Made by a program: the position numbers and the translations under genes. Positions 8,861-18,537 of a DNA stretch of 64,000 nt are shown here, piece after piece; the first letter of the stretch is position 1, and each line of letters begins with the position of its first letter. Origin of the DNA: Haliscomenobacter sp. (GTDB lineage: Bacteria > Bacteroidota > Bacteroidia > Chitinophagales > Saprospiraceae); assembly GCA_016707205.1 (NCBI GenBank), contig JADJHZ010000002.1, forward strand, positions 558,001-622,000, read 5' to 3'. The notes under the pieces were generated by a model. That model searched no databases. It was not told where the DNA came from and saw only the letters and a list, made by a program, of their open reading frames with translations.

Positions 8861-11024
8861 ATGTCAGACGAAAAGAATCCGCAATTTGAAGACCAGGAAG
8901 ACCTGGAAAACATCCTTCCCGAAGATCTTTCCCAAGATCTTTCCGACGATAAGGCAGAAGAAGCCGTAGCGCCGGTGGAAGTCCGGAAGTAGCGCCGACG
9001 GAAAGGAATCCACGGTGGCGACGCCGGTGGAAGCTGAAGCTATAGAAAAGGAATCCACGGAACCTGTAGCGCCGGTGGAAGCTGTGGAAGAGGAATCAAC
9101 GGAACCCGTAGCAGAAGAGGCTACCGCAATCGTCGCTCAAGAGGAGCGCGTTGTAGAAGAACCGCAGGAGGAAGAGGAGGACGAGGATCTCGACCTTCTC
9201 CCGGATCTGGGGTACGATCCCAACTCCGCGCACGATGATTTCAACTGGAATATCACCAACAAGGGAGGCATTGCCTATTCCAAGGAAGAGATCAAAAGTT
9301 ACCTTGACCAATACGACTCCACCATGAAATCTGTAGTGGAGAACGAGATCGTAAAAGGCTACGTCACTGCAATCAATGATGGCGACATCGTTCTGGACAT
9401 CAACTACAAATCGGACGGCCTGCTTCCGCTCTCCGAATTCCGCGATACCCCTGACCTGCGCGTGGGCGATTACGTAGAGGTGTACGTGGAGCAGCAGGAG
9501 GATATTCGCGGCCAATTGGTGCTGTCGCGCAGAAAAGCCAAACTGTTGCGCGCCTGGGAAAACATTGTCGACTCTTACGAGAATGGCACGGTGATCAAGG
9601 GGACGGTCATCAGCAAAACCAAGGGTGGGTTGATCGCCGATTGCGGCGGGCTGGAAACCTTCCTTCCCGGTTCGCAGATCGACATTAAGCCAATCATCGA
9701 TTACGATTCATACGTTGGTAAAACGATGGAGTTTAAGGTGGTTAAGATCAACGAAACCATCAAAAACGCAGTCGTTTCGCATAAAGCCCTTATCGAAAGC
9801 GATTTGGCCGAGCAGCGCGAAGCCATCATCGCCAGCCTGGAAAAAGGGCAAGTTCTGGAGGGGATCGTCAAAAACATTACCGATTTTGGCGCCTTCCTCG
9901 ATCTCGGCGGCGTAGACGGCCTGCTCTATATCACGGATATCTCCTGGGGCCGTATCAGCCACCCCAGCGAAGTGCTTTCGCTTAACGAACGCATCAGCGT
10001 CGTGGTGCTGGACTTCGACGAAAACAAGAAGCGTATTTCCCTTGGCTTAAAGCAGCTCCAGCCGCATCCCTGGGAAATCCTCGACCCGACGATCATGGAA
10101 GCCTCCGTGGTCAAGGGCAAAATTGTCAACATCGAAGATTATGGCGCATTCCTCGAGATCCTGCCCGGCGTAGAAGGGCTGATCCACGTGTCGGAGGTAA
10201 GCTGGAGCAACCAGCCGATCAACGCCCGCGAGTACTTCAAACTGGGTCAGGAATACGAGGCCAAAGTGGTTACTATCGACCGCGACGAGCGCAAGATGTC
10301 CCTCTCTCTAAAGCAATTGGCCAAGGATCCGTGGAGCGAAATCGAAGATCGCTTCCCGCTGAACAGCCGCCACGAAGGCGAGGTGAAAAACCTTACTCCT
10401 TACGGCGTATTCGTGGAACTGAAAGAAGGGATTGGAGGCATGGTCCATATCTCCGACCTTTCCTGGACCAAACGCTACGGCCACCCCTCCGAGTTCACCA
10501 AGGTGGGCGAGAAGATCGACGTCACGATCCTCGACATCGACAAGGACAACCGCAAGCTTTCGCTTGGTCACAAACAGCTCGAGGAGAACCCATGGGATAC
10601 CTTTGAAAATGTATTCCCCGTAGGCTCCTACCACGAAGCAACGGTGTTGCGCCGCGACGACCGCGGTGCGATCGTCCAGTTGCCTTATGGCCTGGAAGCG
10701 TTTTCTCCGATCAAGCATATCCGCAAGGAAGACAACTCCCTCGCGGAAGTGGAAGAAACCTTGACGGTGAAGGTCATCGAATTCAACCGCGACGACAAGC
10801 GCATCCTCGTTTCGCATCTGCGCTACCTGGAAGATATTCGCCGCGAAGCGGATGAACAGGTCAAACGCGAACGCGACGGCGAACGCCAGCAGGTTCGTCA
10901 GGCGGTAAAAAAACAGCAATCAACGATCGAAAAAACGACGCTTGGCGAATTGGAAGGACTGGCTCAGCTTAAAGAACAGTTCGAACAACAGCAGCCTGAA
11001 AAAGAGGACGATTCCAAGGAATAA
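8861..11024 (+). CDS. rpsA: 30S ribosomal protein S1 (frameshift in N-terminal extension)
   Basis: RNA-binding ribosomal protein that helps recruit mRNA to the 30S subunit. From about 9315 six S1 (OB-fold) repeats follow one another, with signatures such as VKNITDFGAFLDLGGVDGLL, VNIEDYGAFLEI and VKNLTPYGVFVEL. In front lies a long acidic, repetitive extension (motifs like EKESTEPVAPVEA and EEEEDEDLDLLPD). The start is ATG 8861 because of the SD at 8843. That frame ends at a TAG near 8990; adding one base near 8985 and one A near 9004 links it to the main frame, which otherwise would begin at GTG 9015. Since S1 is normally essential, the breaks are most likely sequence errors. Confidence 0.92.
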
Positions 11025-11040
11025 GTTCTTTTGGAAATGC

Positions 11041-11050
11041 TATACCTTTG
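11041..11050 (+). promoter_or_regulatory. Promoter-like TATACCTTTG box before the GHMP kinase
   Basis: TACCTTTG at 11043-11050 matches the TAnnTTTG consensus, between rpsA and the GHMP kinase gene. Transcription from here would place the adjacent hairpin (11050-11088) in the kinase leader. Confidence 0.5.
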
Positions 11051-11088
11051 AGGCTGGGGCTTGCATAATCCCCAGCCTCATTTTTTTT
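11050..11088 (+). terminator. Rho-independent terminator between rpsA and GHMP kinase
   Basis: Perfect 10-bp arms GAGGCTGGGG (11050-11059) and CCCCAGCCTC (11070-11079) with a 10-nt loop, followed by A and eight T. The T run ends two bases before the next gene's ATG (11090), and a promoter box abuts the hairpin. Confidence 0.85.
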
Positions 11089-11089
11089 G

Positions 11090-11998
11090 ATGGAGTATTG
11101 CGGGAAAATCCTACTATTCGGAGAACATGTAGTTGTCCATGGCGCACAGGCTTTGGCTATCCCATTTCCCCGCCTGGTGGGGCAATGGCGACTTGAGAGC
11201 GATCACTCTAAAAGAGCGGCTACTCAATACCTTCTGGCGGACTGGGCAAATTATCTGGACCGCGCTATGGAATCCGGGAGCCTGCCTTGCCGATTGGATA
11301 CCGGCCGGTTTCGGAGGGATTTGGGTCAAGGGATGTTTTTTGATTCCTCCATACCGCCTGGCTATGGCGCCGGAAGCTCTGGAGCCTTATGCGCTGCGCT
11401 ATACGACCAATACGCTCTGGCCCCTATCTCCAGGGAAGATACCCCCCGCTATACGGAACTTAAACGGCTTCTCGGATCGATGGAAAGTTTTTTCCATGGC
11501 GCCAGCTCGGGGGCCGACCCCCTGGTTTGCTACCTCAACCGTCCTTTGTTATTTGACCGCGATGGGGCGCTCCAGGCTACAACCCTTCCCGAACCATCGG
11601 AAGCATATACCCTTTTCCTCCTCGATACCGGAATGCCCAGAAAGACAGGCCCTCTGGTTCAGGTATTCAAGGATTGGTGTGCGGATCCGAACTATTTGGC
11701 CCGAGTCATGGCGGAGTTGATCCCTTCAACGGAAGATGCAATCCATTATTTTCTGGCGGGCCAGTGGGAAGCCTTATTTGAAGAGTGGCATATCCTCAGC
11801 GGGTTTCAGCGCCGGTATATGGGCAAAATGATCCTGCCTGCCTGGGAGACGTTCTGGCTGGAGGGCCTTGCAGGCAATCGCTTCAAACTGAAATTGTGCG
11901 GAGCTGGAGGAGGAGGTTTTGTATTGGGTATCAGCAAGGACTGGGAGCAAACGCAAGCGCGGTTCAGGGATTATCGCCCTATGGAATTGAGGTGGTAA
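11090..11998 (+). CDS. GHMP-family kinase, probable mevalonate kinase
   Basis: About 302 residues. The N-terminal KILLFGEHVVVHG is the mevalonate-kinase type motif 1. PPGYGAGSSGALCAA (motif 2) forms the phosphate-binding loop, and CGAGGGGFVLGI is the C-terminal motif 3. Mevalonate kinase phosphorylates mevalonate in isoprenoid synthesis, and Bacteroidota of this type often use the mevalonate pathway. The ATG at 11090 is preferred over the TTG at 11087. No other pathway gene is adjacent. GHMP kinase is certain; the mevalonate substrate is probable. Confidence 0.8.
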   Translation: MEYCGKILLFGEHVVVHGAQALAIPFPRLVGQWRLESDHSKRAATQYLLADWANYLDRAMESGSLPCRLDTGRFRRDLGQGMFFDSSIPPGYGAGSSGALCAALYDQYALAPISREDTPRYTELKRLLGSMESFFHGASSGADPLVCYLNRPLLFDRDGALQATTLPEPSEAYTLFLLDTGMPRKTGPLVQVFKDWCADPNYLARVMAELIPSTEDAIHYFLAGQWEALFEEWHILSGFQRRYMGKMILPAWETFWLEGLAGNRFKLKLCGAGGGGFVLGISKDWEQTQARFRDYRPMELRW

Positions 11999-12014
11999 TT
12001 AGCGGCCAGCAATG

Positions 12015-12860
12015 TTATTCCCGAAAAACGAGCAACGGGATTTCTACCTCTTCGGCCAGATCCCTGGCGAGGCTGGAAGCCATGATCTTTTCCCAATATC
12101 CTCTGGTGTGCGTAGTTAGCGCGATGACATCTGATTGGGCTGTTTCGATGAAATTCTCTATCCCTTCCTGGACTTCTCCTTCCATAACGGTGAAATGCAT
12201 CCGGTTCTCCTCGTTTTCGTCTTCAAAGGTCCGTTTGATCTTTTCCATTTGGGTTTCCGCCCATTGGTTGTCTTCGGGATCTTCCGACACATGCACCAGA
12301 TGAAGTTGGGCGTCGAGGCCTTCGCTCCAGCGAAGAAGGGATTCGATGGCGTTCAGATTGTGGTACCCGAAATCCGTAGCGTAGACGATATGCCGGATCT
12401 CCCGGAAGGTGGCTTCGGGCGGAATCAGCAAAAGCGGGCAAGGGGCTTTGTCGATCATTTTTCGGGCAAGGTCCCCGAAAAGCCGGTCGGCAATACCGGT
12501 CCGGTTGCGCATGCCCATCACGATGAGATCCAGGTCGTATTGCTGAAAGAGCTCCGAGATCCGCTCTCTTCTGGAGCCTCCGGCCACGATGTACCGGATA
12601 TCGATTTCGCGGAGCTGATCCCCGCCATGTTCCTGGGCATATTGTTTCAGGCGTTGCAGTTCAAGCGCCTGGGATTCCTTGCCTTCTTCGGTGGGCGGGT
12701 TGGCTGGCTTGTCTTTCTTTTCTTCAGCAGCCTGCCCGGGCGCCTCGAAAATATGAACAAAAAAGAGCTTGGCGCTTAACCGGGATGCCAGGTAAAGGGC
12801 GAAATGGAAGGTCTGATTGCTGTTGGCCTTATAATCCGTAAGGCATAATATCGATTCCAT
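12015..12860 (-). CDS. Universal stress protein, two UspA domains
   Basis: A 281-residue cytosolic protein with two tandem UspA folds. The first begins ILCLTDYKANSNQTFHFALYL and carries the nucleotide-binding segment GMRNRTGIADRLFGDLA followed by APCPLLLIP. The second begins about residue 157 (HIVYATDFGYHNL) and ends in IPLLVF, with a poorer ATP motif. An insert of charged residues (EEKKDKPANPPTEEGKE) sits in the first domain. Typical Bacteroidota double-domain Usp, probably regulated by stress or energy state. It ends 16 bp from the GHMP kinase stop on the opposite strand (convergent). Confidence 0.9.
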   Translation of the reverse strand: MESILCLTDYKANSNQTFHFALYLASRLSAKLFFVHIFEAPGQAAEEKKDKPANPPTEEGKESQALELQRLKQYAQEHGGDQLREIDIRYIVAGGSRRERISELFQQYDLDLIVMGMRNRTGIADRLFGDLARKMIDKAPCPLLLIPPEATFREIRHIVYATDFGYHNLNAIESLLRWSEGLDAQLHLVHVSEDPEDNQWAETQMEKIKRTFEDENEENRMHFTVMEGEVQEGIENFIETAQSDVIALTTHTRGYWEKIMASSLARDLAEEVEIPLLVFRE

Positions 12861-12964
12861 GGAAAGTAGTCCCTTTCAATTCAGCAAGTTCGCACTTTTT
12901 CAATGGTTTTAAAAGGACTAAGCGCATTTCTTTCATTTCCTTGAAAGAGGAATGGCCTCCCTGC

Positions 12965-13927
12965 TTACTTTCCTTCGTCCGGACTTTTTTTCAACAGCAG
13001 GGAAGGAAGAATGCCGGCAGCCAGTGCGCAAAGGATTACAACCAACGAAAGCCACTCGGGCAAATGGATCCAGTTGGCCGTGATCATTTTTATGCCTACA
13101 AAACCAAGAATGAAGACCAGGCTATACCTCAGGTAAGTGAATTTGTCCAGGAAAGATGCCAAAACAAAGTACAGGGATCGCAGCCCAAGAATCGCAAAAA
13201 TATTCGACGTGAACACCAGGAATGGATCGGTCGTGATGGCAAAAATAGCAGGAATACTGTCAAAAGCAAACATGATGTCGGTAGTCTCCACTACCATCAG
13301 GGCGACAAACAGCGGCGTAGCTGCGGTTACTCCCATTCTGCGAACGAAAAAGCGGTTGCCGTGAAAACTTTTCGTGATCGGCAAAAATCGCTTGATCAGG
13401 CGTAACGTCGCGTTTCGCTCAATCTCCACCGCTTCGTGATCCCCGGAAACATACATCTGATAGGCTGCGTACAAAAGAATGGCTCCGAATAGGTACATAA
13501 CCCAGCCAAAGTTCTGAATCAAAATCACTCCAATGCCGATCATAATGCCGCGAAACACGACAGCGCCCAAGATACCCCAGAACAACACGCGGTGCTGATT
13601 CGCTGCCGGAATGCGGAAGTAGGCAAAAATGACGGCGATCACAAAAATATTGTCTATGCTGAGCGATTGCTCTACAAGGTACCCGGTAAGATAGGTCAGC
13701 ACGGCTTTTTGTCCGCTATAACCGCTGGAGGCGGCATAGTGGAGCCAGTTGTTTTCGTATGCGAAGAAGATAAAAATGCTGAACAAGAGCGAAACGGTGA
13801 CCCAAACCGAGGTCCATCGCAGAGCTTCCCTTGCGGAAATGGCATGCGCTTTTCTGTTGAAAACTCCCAGGTCAAGAGCGAGCAGGAGAATAATCAGCGC
13901 AATAAAACCAATCCAGAGTAGTGCCAT
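12965..13927 (-). CDS. TerC-family integral membrane protein
   Basis: 320 residues with about eight to nine membrane helices. Conserved TerC/Alx blocks include VEQSLSIDNIFVIAVIFAYF (acidic residues in a helix) and VETTDIMFAFDSIPAIFAITTDPF. Family members are linked to metal (manganese) homeostasis and to metal loading of exported proteins. The length matches Alx-like members (about 320 residues). No yybP-ykoY-type metal riboswitch is visible upstream; tRNA-Cys and its terminator lie there instead. Confidence 0.92.
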   Translation of the reverse strand: MALLWIGFIALIILLLALDLGVFNRKAHAISAREALRWTSVWVTVSLLFSIFIFFAYENNWLHYAASSGYSGQKAVLTYLTGYLVEQSLSIDNIFVIAVIFAYFRIPAANQHRVLFWGILGAVVFRGIMIGIGVILIQNFGWVMYLFGAILLYAAYQMYVSGDHEAVEIERNATLRLIKRFLPITKSFHGNRFFVRRMGVTAATPLFVALMVVETTDIMFAFDSIPAIFAITTDPFLVFTSNIFAILGLRSLYFVLASFLDKFTYLRYSLVFILGFVGIKMITANWIHLPEWLSLVVILCALAAGILPSLLLKKSPDEGK

Positions 13928-13953
13928 TTTTCGTTAAATGATCTGAAAAGTAA

Positions 13954-13984
13954 AGGCGCCCTCCGGATAACCTGGGGAGCGCCT
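13954..13984 (-). terminator. Probable terminator of tRNA-Cys
   Basis: On the minus strand an imperfect GC-rich hairpin (AGGCGC...GCGCCT ends, 13984-13954) is followed by a T-rich run. It sits 10 bp after the tRNA 3' end and before terC. Confidence 0.55.
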
Positions 13985-13993
13985 GCCTTGGAG

Positions 13994-14064
13994 AGGTCGG
14001 GAGCAGATTCGAACTGCCGTACGAGGTTTTGCAGACCTCTGCCTAGCCACTCGGCCACCCGACC
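13994..14064 (-). tRNA. tRNA-Cys (GCA)
   Basis: 71-nt cloverleaf on the minus strand. The acceptor stem GGTCGGG/CCCGACC is followed by a U discriminator, as expected for tRNA-Cys. The anticodon arm is GAGGT-CTGCAAA-ACCTC with anticodon GCA, and the T arm has TTCGAAT. CCA is not encoded. Confidence 0.95.
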
Positions 14065-14135
14065 CGGTAAGAAGTTTCCGGTTTATTAAGGAGATGCAAA
14101 GATATGGATTAGTTTTGAATTGTGCCGGGCTCTTC

Positions 14136-14942
14136 TTATCTTTTTTTCTCTGCCGATTCCGCCCGGGAGGGGTATTGGGACCTAAACCGTTCCTCCAGTT
14201 TTTCCACAGGAAACCGCGACTCCAAGCGGTACGCGAGCATCATGTTCTCCTGGATCTCTTTTCGGAAGTATACCAAGCCCAGCCCCTTGGCGTAGATCTC
14301 CATTCCTGAATAAGTGCTTTCAAATACCCCGATCTGATCGAGTTCAAAATGTTCTTTAAGTTCAAAGTTCACCGCAGGATACGTTTTTCCTTCAAAGACA
14401 AACGTGGTATCTCCGGCAAAGTACCGGTTTTTAATCACCGTGTACCAGGCTGAGGCATCGCCTGGGTCTTGCCAGCGCACATGGTAAAGAAAAATACCTC
14501 CGTGCTCCCGTACCCGGAAAGGGAAGACGCTTGGAGAAATGATCTCCGCTTCCGACCGGTTTTGGCGGCCTCCGGGCAAACTGTCCCTCCCGTAAAGGTA
14601 AAGCTGCCGCAATATCATGCCGTTCGATACCACTTCCTCTTTGAGTTGTTGTGCCGGGATCATATCCTGTTCGTAAAAGGTCGAATACAGGTAATTCCCT
14701 TTTGGACCGGAAGAGAACCGGAAATACCAGTACGAAGACCCCAACTCGGGCATTCCTTCCGCCCGGTATTCGTAAACCAGGCCTTCCTGAAGCTCCTTCA
14801 GGGGATAATAATAGCCCCGGATATCCCGGTATCCGCCCTCTTTTTGGCAACTTTGGGAAAGAGCAAGCAAACTAATCAGCAATAAAGGACGGAAAAAAAG
14901 AACGAGGACGCCCTTATGCTCCCGTTTCTGAAGCTGGTTCAT
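14136..14942 (-). CDS. Hypothetical lipoprotein
   Basis: About 268 residues from MNQLQKREHKG; an ATG nine codons upstream (14969) is possible. A hydrophobic stretch LLLISLLALSQSC ends in a lipobox-like Cys, so this is likely a lipoprotein of the periplasm or outer membrane. The mature part is rich in beta-type aromatic strands (VYEYRAEG, SSYWYFRF, GLGLVYFRKEI). The phrase YAKGLGLVYFRKE is common in Bacteroidota secreted proteins that carry a repeated 'GLG.V' C-terminal strand. No specific family recognised. It ends about 70 bp from the tRNA. Confidence 0.75.
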   Translation of the reverse strand: MNQLQKREHKGVLVLFFRPLLLISLLALSQSCQKEGGYRDIRGYYYPLKELQEGLVYEYRAEGMPELGSSYWYFRFSSGPKGNYLYSTFYEQDMIPAQQLKEEVVSNGMILRQLYLYGRDSLPGGRQNRSEAEIISPSVFPFRVREHGGIFLYHVRWQDPGDASAWYTVIKNRYFAGDTTFVFEGKTYPAVNFELKEHFELDQIGVFESTYSGMEIYAKGLGLVYFRKEIQENMMLAYRLESRFPVEKLEERFRSQYPSRAESAEKKR

Positions 14943-15125
14943 GCGCTTGTGTTTAATTATCCTGTCCATTCAACCGAAATTTTCGCTGGCTTGTTGAATT
15001 ATTGCTGCCATTTTGACGTACCGGCCCGTTTTTTTATTTTTTGGTACGCCATTCGCAGCTTCTATTTTGCGTTTAGTAGACGTCAGCCGAAGGCTGCCGC
15101 GCGTTCACCGCGTAACAAATATTCT

Positions 15126-15133
15126 TATCTTTG
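15126..15133 (+). promoter_or_regulatory. -7 promoter box (TATCTTTG) of secA
   Basis: TATCTTTG fits the Bacteroidota -7 consensus and lies 55 bp before the secA ATG, in the 219-bp gap after the divergent lipoprotein gene. Confidence 0.65.
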
Positions 15134-15188
15134 CGGGCGTTCAAACCAGGGCTTCCAGTTTTAACCGCTCATTAATCGAAAGCAAACC

Positions 15189-18100
15189 ATGCTCGGCATT
15201 TTAGGCAAATCGCTCCAAAAATTATTCGGCACCAAGTACGAAAGAGATATTCGCACCTACCTGCCCATCGTTGAGGAGATTAACCGCATCGGCGAATCAC
15301 TTTCTTCTCTGACTAATGACGAACTCCGCCACAAAACCGTGGAGTTCAAACAGCACATCTCCGAGTTCCTCCGCGAGATAGATGAAGAAATGGACCATCT
15401 CCACGAAGCGGCTGCTCAAACGGAAGACCTGGAGCAAAAAGAAGATTACTTCTCCCAGATCGACCAATTGGTTAAGGAGCGTAATAAACAACTCGAAATC
15501 GTTCTGAAAGAAATCCTTCCCGAAGCGTTCGCCGTTGTCCGTGAGACCGCCCGCCGGTTCAAGGAAAACGAAACGCTGACGGTCAAAGCTACGCAACACG
15601 ACCGGGATTTAGCGGCTCACCTGCATAAATCCTATATCCAAATTGAGGGGGACCAGGCGGTCTGGAAAAACTCCTGGATGGCTGCCGGCGGCCAGATTGC
15701 ATGGAATATGGTGCATTACGACGTGCAGCTCATTGGCGGGATGGTCCTTCACGACGGAAAAATCGCCGAAATGGCCACAGGGGAAGGGAAAACGCTGGTC
15801 GCCACGCTTTCTGCCTACCTCAACGGACTTGGAGGGCAAGGCGTGCACATCGTCACGGTCAACGATTATTTGGCTCGGCGCGACTCCGAATGGGTGGGAC
15901 CCATCTTTGAATTTTTGTTTCTCACCGTCGATTGTATCGATAAATATCAGCCGCATTCCGAAGGGAGAATCAATGCCTACAAGTGTGATGTCACCTACGG
16001 TACGAATAACGAATTCGGCTTCGATTACCTGCGGGACAATATGGTGCGCAGCAGCGACGAAAAAGTACAGCGCAGGCACCACTATGCGATGGTCGACGAA
16101 GTGGACTCCGTCCTGGTTGACGACGCGCGAACCCCGCTGATCATTTCTGGCCCCGTTGGCCAGCTCGCTGAAGACCAGGAATACATCGACCTCAAACCTC
16201 AGATCGAACGCCTGATCGCCGCCCAACGGAAGATGGCTACCGATTACCTCACCGAAGCCCGCCGGCTGTTCTCCGAAAACAAACTGGGCGTCGAGGAAGG
16301 CCAGGCGGGGATGGCATTGCTGCGATCCTACCGCGCCCTCCCCAAAAACCGCCCCCTGATCAAATTCCTATCGGAGGAAGGGGTTAAGGTGCTCCTCCAG
16401 CGTACGGAAAACTACTACATGCAGGAGCAGTCCAAAAATATGCACCTCGTAGATGCGCCGCTCTTATTCGTCATCGACGAGAAAAACCGCTCGGTCGAAT
16501 TAACGGAAGAAGGCGTAGAATACCTGTCCAAAGGGAATTCCGATTCCAGTTTTTTCATTATGCCGGACGTGGTTTCGGGCTTGGTGGATATCGACAACAA
16601 CGCCGAATTGACCGCAACGGAAAAGGAAGAATCCAAAACCCACCTGTCTCAGGATTATGCCGTAAAATCCCGCCGCCTGCACTCCATCCATCAGTTGCTC
16701 AAAGCCTATACCCTATTTGAGCGCGACGAGGAGTACGTGGTTATCGAAGGCCAGGTTAAGATCGTGGATGAGCAGACCGGCCGCCTCATGGAAGGCCGCA
16801 GGTATTCCGACGGCCTTCATCAGGCGTTGGAAGCCAAAGAGAATGTGAAGATCGGGGAAGTCACCCAAACCTACGCCACGGTGACGCTGCAGAACTACTT
16901 CCGGATGTACCACAAGCTGGCCGGTATGACCGGTACAGCCGAAACGGAAGCCGGGGAATTCTGGGAGATCTACAAGCTGGATGTGGTGGTCATCCCCACC
17001 AACCGGCCGGTAACCCGCGATGATAAAGAAGATCTGGTATTTAAGACATCCCGGGAGAAATACAATGCGGTGATCGATGAGATTGTGGCGTTGAGCGAAG
17101 CAGGCCGACCTGTTCTCGTCGGTACGACCTCTGTGGATATTTCGGAAAAGCTGAGCAAAATGCTTGGCATGCGCAAAATCGACCACAACGTCCTCAACGC
17201 CAAACAGCATCAGCGGGAGGCGGAGATCGTAGCGGAAGCCGGCCGCCCGGGCAAAGTAACGATCGCCACAAACATGGCAGGCCGGGGAACTGACATTAAG
17301 ATTGGCGAGGAGGTGCGCAAAGCAGGCGGTTTGGCCATTATAGGTACCGAGCGCCACGAATCCCGCCGGGTGGATCGGCAGTTGAGAGGCCGTGCCGGCC
17401 GCCAGGGCGACCCCGGCACCTCCCAATTCTATGTGTCTCTTGAAGACAACCTGATGCGCTTGTTCCAGTCCGACCGCATCGCCCGGCTAATGGACCGCAT
17501 GGGGCATAAAGATGGCGAGATGATCCAGCACTCCATGGTGACCAAGTCGATCGAACGAGCCCAGAAGAAGGTAGAGGAAAACAACTTCGGCATGCGGAAG
17601 CGCCTTCTGGAATACGACGACGTCATGAATATCCAGCGGGAGGCCATATACAAAAAACGCGATAACGCCCTTTTCGGCGAGCGGATTTCGGTCGACTTGA
17701 ACAATATCTTCCAGGGCATGATCGACAACCTGGTACGGAGCCACCGTCAAGGGGGCGCCTTTGATACCTTCCGCCGTGGTTGCGTCAGCTTGCTGGGCTT
17801 TGACCCCCAGATAGACCAGGCCGCATTCAAAGAAGCTCCGGTTGGGGAGTTTGTGGAAGAATTTTTCGAACAATTCAAAGAATATTACCACCGCAAAGGC
17901 GAACACATCGTTGAGGCGCTCTTGCCCCAAATCGAACAGGTACACCGTACTCAGGGCCATATCTACAAGCGCATTCTGATCCCGTTTACCGATGGCCGAA
18001 AAAATCCGTATACCATCACTGCTGAAATTGAGGATGCCGTTAAGAGCAAAGGAAAATCCATCATGCTCGATATTGAGCGGGCAGTCGCACTGGCCATTAT

Positions 18101-18524
18101 CGACGAAAAATGGAAAGAACACCTGCGCTTCATGGATGAACTCAAGGACTCCGTGCAATCAGCATCCTTTGAACAACGGGACCCACTCGTCATCTACAAG
18201 GTAGAGGCCTATAACCTGTTTGAAAAACTGATCGTGGATGTCAACGAGGAGGTCACTTCGTATCTTTCAAAAGGCACGCTTGTCTTCTCAGACGGCACGA
18301 CCCTGGAACAGGCGCGGGAGCAACAGACCGATCTCACGCGGACCCAAACCAACCGCCACCGGGAGGAAGAGGATGCCGCCCGGCGCAGAGCCTCCGCTTC
18401 TGCCGGGCAGCAACAAGCTAAACCGCAAACCGTGCGCAATATGCAGCCCAAGGTAGGCAGGAACGATCCTTGCCCTTGCGGGAGTGGCAAGAAATTCAAA
18501 CAGTGCCACGGAAAAAATATGTAA
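15189..18524 (+). CDS. secA: Protein translocase subunit SecA
   Basis: 1111-residue ATPase motor that drives preproteins through SecYEG; it acts at the inner membrane. The DEAD-type motor motifs are GEGKTLVATL (Walker A), VDEVDSVLVDDARTPLIISG (Walker B region) and TNMAGRGTDIKI. The C-terminus has the zinc-binding SecB/ribosome tail NDPCPCGSGKKFKQCHG. It is longer than E. coli SecA (901) because of insertions (for example around residues 60-110 and 340-500), which is usual for Bacteroidota. The frame is intact over 3.3 kb, which contrasts with the broken genes before it. Confidence 0.98.
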   Translation: MLGILGKSLQKLFGTKYERDIRTYLPIVEEINRIGESLSSLTNDELRHKTVEFKQHISEFLREIDEEMDHLHEAAAQTEDLEQKEDYFSQIDQLVKERNKQLEIVLKEILPEAFAVVRETARRFKENETLTVKATQHDRDLAAHLHKSYIQIEGDQAVWKNSWMAAGGQIAWNMVHYDVQLIGGMVLHDGKIAEMATGEGKTLVATLSAYLNGLGGQGVHIVTVNDYLARRDSEWVGPIFEFLFLTVDCIDKYQPHSEGRINAYKCDVTYGTNNEFGFDYLRDNMVRSSDEKVQRRHHYAMVDEVDSVLVDDARTPLIISGPVGQLAEDQEYIDLKPQIERLIAAQRKMATDYLTEARRLFSENKLGVEEGQAGMALLRSYRALPKNRPLIKFLSEEGVKVLLQRTENYYMQEQSKNMHLVDAPLLFVIDEKNRSVELTEEGVEYLSKGNSDSSFFIMPDVVSGLVDIDNNAELTATEKEESKTHLSQDYAVKSRRLHSIHQLLKAYTLFERDEEYVVIEGQVKIVDEQTGRLMEGRRYSDGLHQALEAKENVKIGEVTQTYATVTLQNYFRMYHKLAGMTGTAETEAGEFWEIYKLDVVVIPTNRPVTRDDKEDLVFKTSREKYNAVIDEIVALSEAGRPVLVGTTSVDISEKLSKMLGMRKIDHNVLNAKQHQREAEIVAEAGRPGKVTIATNMAGRGTDIKIGEEVRKAGGLAIIGTERHESRRVDRQLRGRAGRQGDPGTSQFYVSLEDNLMRLFQSDRIARLMDRMGHKDGEMIQHSMVTKSIERAQKKVEENNFGMRKRLLEYDDVMNIQREAIYKKRDNALFGERISVDLNNIFQGMIDNLVRSHRQGGAFDTFRRGCVSLLGFDPQIDQAAFKEAPVGEFVEEFFEQFKEYYHRKGEHIVEALLPQIEQVHRTQGHIYKRILIPFTDGRKNPYTITAEIEDAVKSKGKSIMLDIERAVALAIIDEKWKEHLRFMDELKDSVQSASFEQRDPLVIYKVEAYNLFEKLIVDVNEEVTSYLSKGTLVFSDGTTLEQAREQQTDLTRTQTNRHREEEDAARRRASASAGQQQAKPQTVRNMQPKVGRNDPCPCGSGKKFKQCHGKNM

Positions 18525-18537
18525 GTCCTTTGTAGGC

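Noticed and set aside
12965..13993. yybP-ykoY (manganese) riboswitch before terC
   Set aside because: No conserved riboswitch core was seen; the region contains the tRNA-Cys terminator instead.
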